Part shown: one piece after another, positions 37,701 through 46,700 of the stretch | How positions within the stretch are numbered: position 1 is the first letter of the stretch | How the letters are laid out: every line of letters begins with the position of its first letter | From: Lottia gigantea | Lineage: Eukaryota; Mollusca; Gastropoda; Lottiidae | Direction of reading: 5' to 3' | Length of the DNA stretch: 64,000 nucleotides | Assembly: GCF_000327385.1 (NCBI RefSeq) | Contig: NW_008707370.1 | Coordinates: forward strand, 594,092 to 658,091 | Made by a program: the position numbers and the translations under genes | Notes under the pieces: model-generated | Seen by the model: the letters and a program-made list of their open reading frames with translations, nothing else | Databases searched by the model: none | Told to the model about the DNA's origin: nothing

Positions 37701-40700
37701 TATAATCCTTCACATCACATGATTAGCCAGGCAAAATGAAGGTAGATATAGCGAAAAAAGGCTTATGACGGTCTCATCTTTATAAGTAAATTAATAAAAC
37801 ATATGATTAAGAAAGTGGACGTAATACCACTTCCGTTAGTATGGTGTTATGCCCTAAAACGTGAAATAATTAGAAGTGCCAGAGATACAAAAGATGGTAT
37901 TACAGGATTAATAGGTGATATTGATACTGCTATCGCAAGTCATTACTGTGTAATAACTGTATATAACTGTTCATTATTCTGAGGAAATTACCATGTCGTT
38001 CTGCCAATGTTACCTGATGCCAGTAACCTCTTCTCTGTGAATTAACAATTTAGAAAAAGAAGGCGGTAGAGCTAACTAGGTTATGTGCTCAATAGAAGGT
38101 GCAAATTGTCAAACGTGCTTCAATTTGGTTAAAAAATAAATGAGGACCTTTTAATATGAGAAATTAACGGTTCTTATGACATGGGACCCGGCGAATATTC
38201 ATTTTTATCCATCATTTTAAAAGCATGCACCATTCGGATCGATGGTCGATACCAAATACATCGGACTAAATTACATTATGCATCAAATGAATGAAAAGAC
38301 AGAATGGTGCAGATTGAAGTTTCGAGTATCCAACACTGATACCCTTGTAGCCACACAACTTTTTGTTATTTCCACCAAAGAATAAAGGAAGAATATAAAT
38401 AAAAAGGCAGGATTCGCCATGTAGCAGGAAATAGAGCACCAGTAGAAAAAAATACCTTGACAAGAGAATTATATATTTTTTATGCCCGAAAGCCACTTAA
38501 TCCAAAACGAAAAAAGCACAAATCTTAGGGGAAATCTGATTATTCCAGATTTTCTGTAGTAACTAAGTGCTTTTTGATCAAATTCCACACAGCAAATAGA
38601 TTCAAGAAATATGGCTTAAAATATTTCGCGTTGGGAATTGAGATTTAGATATATAATGCAACTTGTATTACGTATTTGCTTGTACAATTATCATACATGT
38701 TACATGAAAGTGGGTATTTACCATATGTAATGAGCTTCATTTTACAAGACCTAAAAAGGATATTTTCTTGAATAAATTTTACAAAAATATCAATAACCAT
38801 TATGTTTCAGGCCTACTCCATGCAGATCTATCTCAGACAACGTTGGTATGACGATCGTTTGAAATTCACCATTGACAACTTCACAGAATTTACATTGAGT
38901 AATAAGGTCCTGAAGTCCATTTGGAAGCCAGATACTTATTTCATCAATGGTAAAAACAGCAAGGCACACAATATTACTGTACCCAATGCTTTTGTAAGGA
39001 TCAGACATGATGGGAGGTTGTATATGTCAAGAAGGTATGTTTTAACTGTCTTTAAAGCCGAGGCCCTGGGTTAAAAGGGAACGTGGCAAACCCATAATAG
39101 TGACCAGATTAACGCTTGCAGTTTCCGACCGTCGGGTCGACAAACAGCTCAAATTTTCGTACAAGATAGAAGAAGAGCAACTGACGGCAACGGGTTTTTC
39201 AGTCGTCATTTTTTTCTTTCACCTAATAGTGATCAGTCATTGTCTACTTATTTTCATTTCGTAAAGAATTGAACGTGGATTGATGCGCTTGCGGATTCCG
39301 ATCGTTCAGGTTGCCGACCAGATTAAATTTATCGTACACAATTGAACACGTGCCACTGACAACAACTCGTCATCAGTTTCTTCACCCTGTAGTGATCAGT
39401 CATTGTCTAATTTTTTCCATCACATACAGAATTGAACGAGGATTAACGCTTGCAGATTCCGACCGTTCAGGTTGGCGACCAGATCAATTTTTTCGTACTA
39501 AATGGAACAAGAATAGCTGACGTCGTTAGCTTCATTGTGGTATGGCCAGTTGCTAGCAGTCATGTAAAGAAGTTTTCAAATCTACCAGTAGCAAGGCCAA
39601 TTTTACTTAATATATCTAGAAAAAGTAACACATGATTGTGTCTCTGTTATCAGAGAAAAACTTAAATTTATTAGAGTTCTATTTGCATTCTAAAGTAAAT
39701 TTCTTTTAAATTTTAGCAATTATTTGAGTAATGCGAAACTTTTACGGCTCTGATGTGCTTGAAAGAATTCAGTTGTTAAATCCAAGATACAAATCACCTT
39801 TCCCATCTGGGACCCTCTTAAATAGATATTCAGATGGATTTCTATTATCGTTGTAATTTTACATTAATATCTATGTATCTTCATCATTTAAATAATAAAA
39901 AACACAATACTTGTTATAATCGGTTTAATAATAATGATATCACGTCATTCCTAATAGAACTAAATAAACAACTACCAGCAACTAGATATAAAATCACAAT
40001 ACCCATGTGCTTTCCTTGGAAGCCTTAAACATTAATCTAGCATAAACCAATTCTGATTTATATTATGTCTACTATAAAAGCACGTCGAATCGAATTTTAC
40101 CGATAAAGTTTATGGGAATTGGAATATCAGCCTCAAATTAATACCATTAGTCTTGAAATGTTTTGTGTTGATCAAAATATAAACATGAGCACACATTATC
40201 TCTTTGAAATTTGTTTTACAGAGGAAGAATTTTGGTCAAAATTCGGTACATATTTTATTGAAATTTCTGGGAGGGAAGTGTGTTTTTTTTTTTCGATGTA
40301 AACTTACAAAAATTAATCTATTATCAAGGCAAAATTATTGTAAGAATACAAGTACTTCAGTCATTTGAAGCTAACGAAATTTTAAAGATTGTGTGGTGGT
40401 ACTTTACACCTTTTTGACTCCTTTATTGCTGTTTTGATATGCATATTTCAATCTAAAAATTTTGTAGCTAAGCTAATCGATATAGTATTCAAAGTTCGCC
40501 GTCGAAATTTGAGCGTTCAAATCTATGTGTGTCCAAAAGTATCTGACAGTTAGAGAAAAGATATAGATCGAAATCGTCAGATTCCTACTTTGAAGTATTT
40601 TCGTACATTTCAAGTACTTCTGAAGACTATTTACAAATATTCAAACCGAAATCAACATCACAAAATGGCGAACGTCTCCCTTTAATGGAGTTATATAGTA

Positions 40701-43700
40701 TCCTCACTTTCACTTTATTATCAGTTGTCTGTATGAAATCTGATAAGTAGTTTGTAATAAATTCACTGAATGATATCGCATTAGTTACTATTATTATCGG
40801 AAACAAATCTACATAAATGTCGAATAGAAGCTTTAACAGATAATCTCTTATAAATGGAAAGATTAATTGATATCGCTTCTCTCTTTATCATATAAAGTAA
40901 TGTAAATTTTATCTGAAAGGCCAAGGCCAGGAATAGCTAAATAGCAAAATTTCCACGAGGCACCAAGTTTATAGGCTTATTAATTGTGAAGATGTAATTT
41001 CATATTCGTATTTCACCTGATATTTTTATGATTTTGCAATTTTTGCAGCGAGATTCTGATTCATGGTGTTACCAATTATAATTGGAATGTAAGGGTAAAT
41101 CGAATGAATAAAAGGTCTTGAAACGCGACATCCAAATAACGCTTGAAAGTCAGCATAATTCGAGGGTCCAATAAATTCCATGGGGTCCCACTTAGCTAGT
41201 GGATAACCAATCAAATGAACAGGAAGCTAAATACAATAAGATTGTGCGTAAACGTCGTAGAAAATATCAAAAATCTTCTCAGAATAATTTCAATTCAAAT
41301 TCAGATAAGATTTGACTAGATATATGTTGTACATGTAATTATAAGGCAACCGGAAATATTTCAGACAATTTCTACCAAATCAACAAATATGATTATCTCT
41401 GGCAATTATTTTACCAAATCAACAGATATGATAATCTTTATCTAAAAGAACCTACATTATCCCCAATTCAGTTATCTTTCTATATCATTAATTTTGTAGA
41501 TTGACGGTTCGAGCTCGCTGTCCATTGATGTTGTCAAGATTTCCCATGGATAAAGCGTCATGTCCACTCTATATCGCTAGTTGTAAGTAGAATTAGCATC
41601 GATAATGACGTTAAGTTTATCGTATGAGTACTCAGATTGACAATTCAGTTAATAAAACGAGAAGATAATCAGTTTTCCTTTCGACCTTGATCTAAAGGGC
41701 TATTTTCTGTGAAGTGAATAAAACGCTGACCTTTATCGCTGTTCTTAACGCCATTCTTTTGATCAAATTAGATCATATTGCCTAGAGATCTCTCGAAGAC
41801 GTAGAAACTTTTTCATCCTCTACACATGCAAATGTACTTACCCTACATTGGATTCCCTATGATATAAAACATGCTGCGATGAATCTGTTTAAAGTAGAGT
41901 TCACGTGGAGCTTAAATCAAAATGCCCAGTGTGATTTGATATAACTGTCCATCATAACTACAAAATACATAGGTATACCTTTCTTAACTGCTAATGCAGC
42001 AATGCCTGATAGTTGAAATAGTACATCAGTGTACATCCCACGACAGCTCGGAGATCGCACATATCTATCATTTTTTTTTAAATATTCTTTGCAGATGGTT
42101 ACACAACGTCTGATTTAATATATTACTGGAATCCCAATGCCCCAAATGTAGATATGCCGGAAGGATTAACCATGGCAACTTACGAAGTCGGTTGGGTAGA
42201 TACTTTCAATGTAACTAGGATGACAACGCATGGTAAGCAATATTATACCTCTTTTATTGACTTTTAAGGTTTCTTGTCTGAACGGTTGTAGATAATATTA
42301 AATAAACCAAGTAGTAACGAACCGAACCGCAAAACTTAACAACATATTGACGAAATATTGGTAGAGCAGCTAATGAACTTTTACATTTATACAATCGGAG
42401 ATTGTAAAAGGTCTAGTCTTTGGAAAGCATCATTGTGATACCGCGTGTTACGACTGTGGGACATAATAGAAATAAATGTGATCTGTCTGTGATCTGTTGT
42501 AACGCGAACCATTGCAACAGGTGACCTATCAATTGCATAAAAGCCCGATAATCCCAGTAAAACGGTCTAGTGATTATTATGTGTTATCCTCGGCCAGACA
42601 ATATGAAAAAGGGGAGGGGTAATACAGTAACAATGTCCATGCCTTAAGTTTGGTTAAAGATATACAGGTGTAAGATTCCTTTTCATCCAAAAACTAGTCG
42701 CGCTACTTATGTTCTGCCTGTGAATTATAGCTTCTCGTAGAGTTCATGCTTTGTGCTCGAGATGATTCCATTTTAGTGAAAGTACAATTTTAATCTTTTC
42801 TATTTATTTCAGGTCCACAATCTGTCCTAGAAGTACAAATTCACATGCATAGAAATTTGGGATTTTTCATCCTGCAGACATTCCTTCCTTGTTACCTGAT
42901 CGTCAGTTTATCGTGGATCTCTTTTTGGATCAACAGAGACGCTGCTCCTGCAAGGGTACTACTTGGTAAGTTTTCTTTCAATGACCTTGCCTAGCGTTTA
43001 AGGCACATGGTTATAAATCGTACAATGAAGTATCATCAAAAGTTAATTCTCCTTTTCAGTAATTCGGGTTCGAAGGTCCGATTTAAGACTGGTCCAGTAG
43101 TTGTTTGTAATTGACTTCATATACTTTTTGTATGTCCTTAAGGTTACAACGTGAACATTTTCAAAGAATTCGGTTTTTCAATTGAGAAATTACGTCTTAC
43201 TTTATTTTGATTTTGTCTCCCAATGTATGGTTTTCTAAATAACAGACTGCGTCGACAAACCATGATTTAACCACGTTGGTTTAAATGAGGCGTCTCGGTA
43301 ATTAACTTGTAAGAATCTTGGATATTTAATTTGTATGTTGAGAAGAGAACAAAACATTCCCAGACAAAAAACGTCATTGCCTGATTCTTTTTTTTAAAAC
43401 TATGCTTGGTTAATTCTGTATATTCATTACTAAGTATCAATGTCACCCGATAAATACCAAAAATTCCTTTGAATCTCAGGAATAAGAAATAACAATATGT
43501 TTATTCAGTAAATACAAAAATCAAAAAAAATCTCAGGAATGTTTGCCAAAGAAACTGAAGCTTGTCAATATGCAGGTGCAAGGCTGTTGAGTTGAACCCC
43601 GGATTGTAGCAATACGTAAGGTTGGCATACGATTACAATAGTGTCCGAAAGAAACGTCGTAACTCGTAGACATGATCTTGTCTGGACTTGACTTAAAAAT

Positions 43701-46700
43701 GCCTTTGGGAAGAATTTATTTTCCTGCGATTGACTACTGGCCTAAAAGGATTCAAATAGTAAATTGGCAGTAACTTCGGAAAAAAGTGTAGGAAAAAATC
43801 CCGTTTTATAGAAATGATATGAAAAAAAATAAAAGGATGTTCTGTTTTTCTCAACAGGAAACCTCATTATCACATCACACTGCTTGATACTAAATGAATT
43901 TGATGAGTCTATCAGAATATAATGACAAGCGAAGCTCTGTACGATCTATTTCAGTAATAGAAAAACCGCTTTCCTAGTGTTTCCCCACTCTCCCCTACGG
44001 TTTCTCCATTTACATTTACTCTCTGAACAACTCACTCTTCAGTCTTTCTTTTATTATTTCATAGAAATATTCTCGATCCGCACAAATTGATCAATTTACA
44101 AATGTGTACAGAATTTAGCACTCCTCTGGTTTCGTTTACTCATCGTGTTGTCTGAGATGAAACGAATATAAAGAGCTTTAAAGCACAAATAATTAATATG
44201 ACATTGGTAGTTCTAGATTTACAGTTGTGTTTATAGCAAATACTTGCCAGGGATGCTCAATGTTTTGTCAGAAGAAAAAAGTTGAGGTGAAAAGAATATA
44301 AAGAGCTTTAGAGTGCAAACAATAAAAATATGACATTGGTAGTTCTGGTTTTAGAATTGTGTTTTTGGCAAATACTTGTATGGAATGCCATAATTATTCT
44401 TTATAAGAATGTGTTTTAAAGATTCCAATGCGTTTTTTTTGTCGAAGCAATCATATCGATATTCCCATCAAATTTTGTGGGTGACCGAGGACTTAATTCA
44501 CACCTGACCATAACCCAGTTGTTCAACATGAAATGTAATTTGCATGATTGCATACTGACGTTGGTTTATCAAATGATGAGCACGTATTTATGGTTACATG
44601 TCGAAAAGAACAACTTGCCTTGGGAGCTTGAGGTTGTCAACCAATATGCATAATGTCATTAACATGTGCATGTGAGGTTCAAAATATCTTCCGGGTAAAA
44701 GTGTTGAAACATCAGCACAGTAGGCCATTCGATGTATCAAATATATAATGCTGCAAACAACGAACAATGGATTGCAAGCTTCAATTTTCTTATACACAAC
44801 ATTATACGACAAAACTATAATATGTAGTGTATGAAACGTATAAGAAAATAATTGGTGGCCTAAAAGACCGTAAGAATTCATCAGTTTATCTTAACAACCA
44901 CTCTTGTACAAGTGATGCTAAAACCCTTCAATTTCATGTTGAGTCAATACCTTTTTCATAATTGATATAACACTGTCATTTGACAAGAAAAAAAAGGGAT
45001 CGAAAAGTAGGTCACATAAAAACTATGCCTCGAGGTTTCTGATGCTCTTATTATTGTGTCATACTCATTATTTTCATCTTGTCGATATCGAGGGCAGATC
45101 AAGTTGGAAGTGTTTACACTTCCTAGTATCAATTGTTAAGAAATTGTAAAAAGCGATGCCAATCAATGTAATAAGTGATCTTCATCTTCCGTTCTGTGTA
45201 ATAGAAAAATTGCTGTATGACAACAGCTCAATGTCTTAAGTATGTAGGATAGTGATTGCCTATGATTCCACATCTTCACATCAAGCTATTGCGAACTTGC
45301 TCTCTTACTTTGACTGCAATAGCCAATAAAAATCCGCACAAGCGAGACAATTTCATAAATCGAAAATCTCATCCAAAGAATGGCAAAATCGGGCTTGAGT
45401 AAAAGTTGTAGCAGTGGACTTCTCCAAAGAGAAGCACCATCAGATGTTTCGAAAGAGTAAACCCGCCACTGGTAAATAGCAGAGAGCAGCGATTTGATCG
45501 AATTGTACGCCAGCAACTGTAGCCATAAACTGTTATCATTATGGCTTTTTGTTTACAGACTTTCTGTCCAAGTTTCTGATTGGCTGTATTCGTTAACGCA
45601 CAATCCAACCCAATAGCTGCATTTAGAAACTTCCGTTATACAAAAAAGGTGGTTATTGCAGTCATGGTGAAAGATGAAGATCGTTATAGCTTGACCATTG
45701 AGAAGATGATGATTCCAATGGCAATAGGTTCACATCTCTGAACCGCAGTGTGTTACGGAGTGTACACGTTTAAAATCCATCTTCTCGTTCTATGAAAGTA
45801 GAACTAAAAGGTAACTAAAAGTCCCGGATCTATCTGACAGTGGAAATGAAATGATTTACGTGCTTCTAGCAAACTGTTGCCCATTACCTTCTGTATGCTG
45901 TTTACCAAATTAGGTACAGAGAAGTACAATTTTGATATTTCTTTTGAAATACGAAGTATACATTGAAGAAATTCTATAACCAAATGAGTTAAAAAGAAAC
46001 CACATTCGTAAAATTATAGCAATCAGTAGATCTCGATGTAATTACCCACACCTTACGAATGTCTGTAGAAAGTGTGACAGCGACGAAATAAAACGATTAA
46101 GTGTACTATATCGCTTTTGAAATATTTCTAACGAAGAAAAACAGTGGACACTTCAACGACACAACTTCCTTTATTGGTTGATATAAAAATTGCTTGAAGT
46201 TGGACATAGTGCACCAGGGTAACGGAAGTAGCTTTCTAAGATATTCGAGAATTATTGTTGGCTTGAAATATAGATAATTAAGAAGTTCGTGTTGAGCACA
46301 GTACTTCATTTGTCATTTAGTGACACCATTGGAAAGACGGGGTCTCTCTGAAAGCTAAAATCACTCTTCATATCAATATCATCGCACGACATAAATGATG
46401 TCATATAGACAATTGAGCAAAAAGCTTGGTATATATAATTGCTCGTGTATTACAGCTTTCCATAATTGCTACAAGCAGACTTTGCAATTATATTTCAAAA
46501 ATATCTTTAAAAGCTGCTGAGAGCTCAATATGAGATCTTTTGAAATCGTGATTATTTTTATCAGTATCTTCAGGCATGTTAAGTTCACTATGTTGTGACA
46601 TTAAGTACCAATTTATTTCATACTAAGACGAATGGTCGCTGGGCATTATGACATTGTATGACATCTTATTGATAATATTGCTATAATACGACACTCTGGT

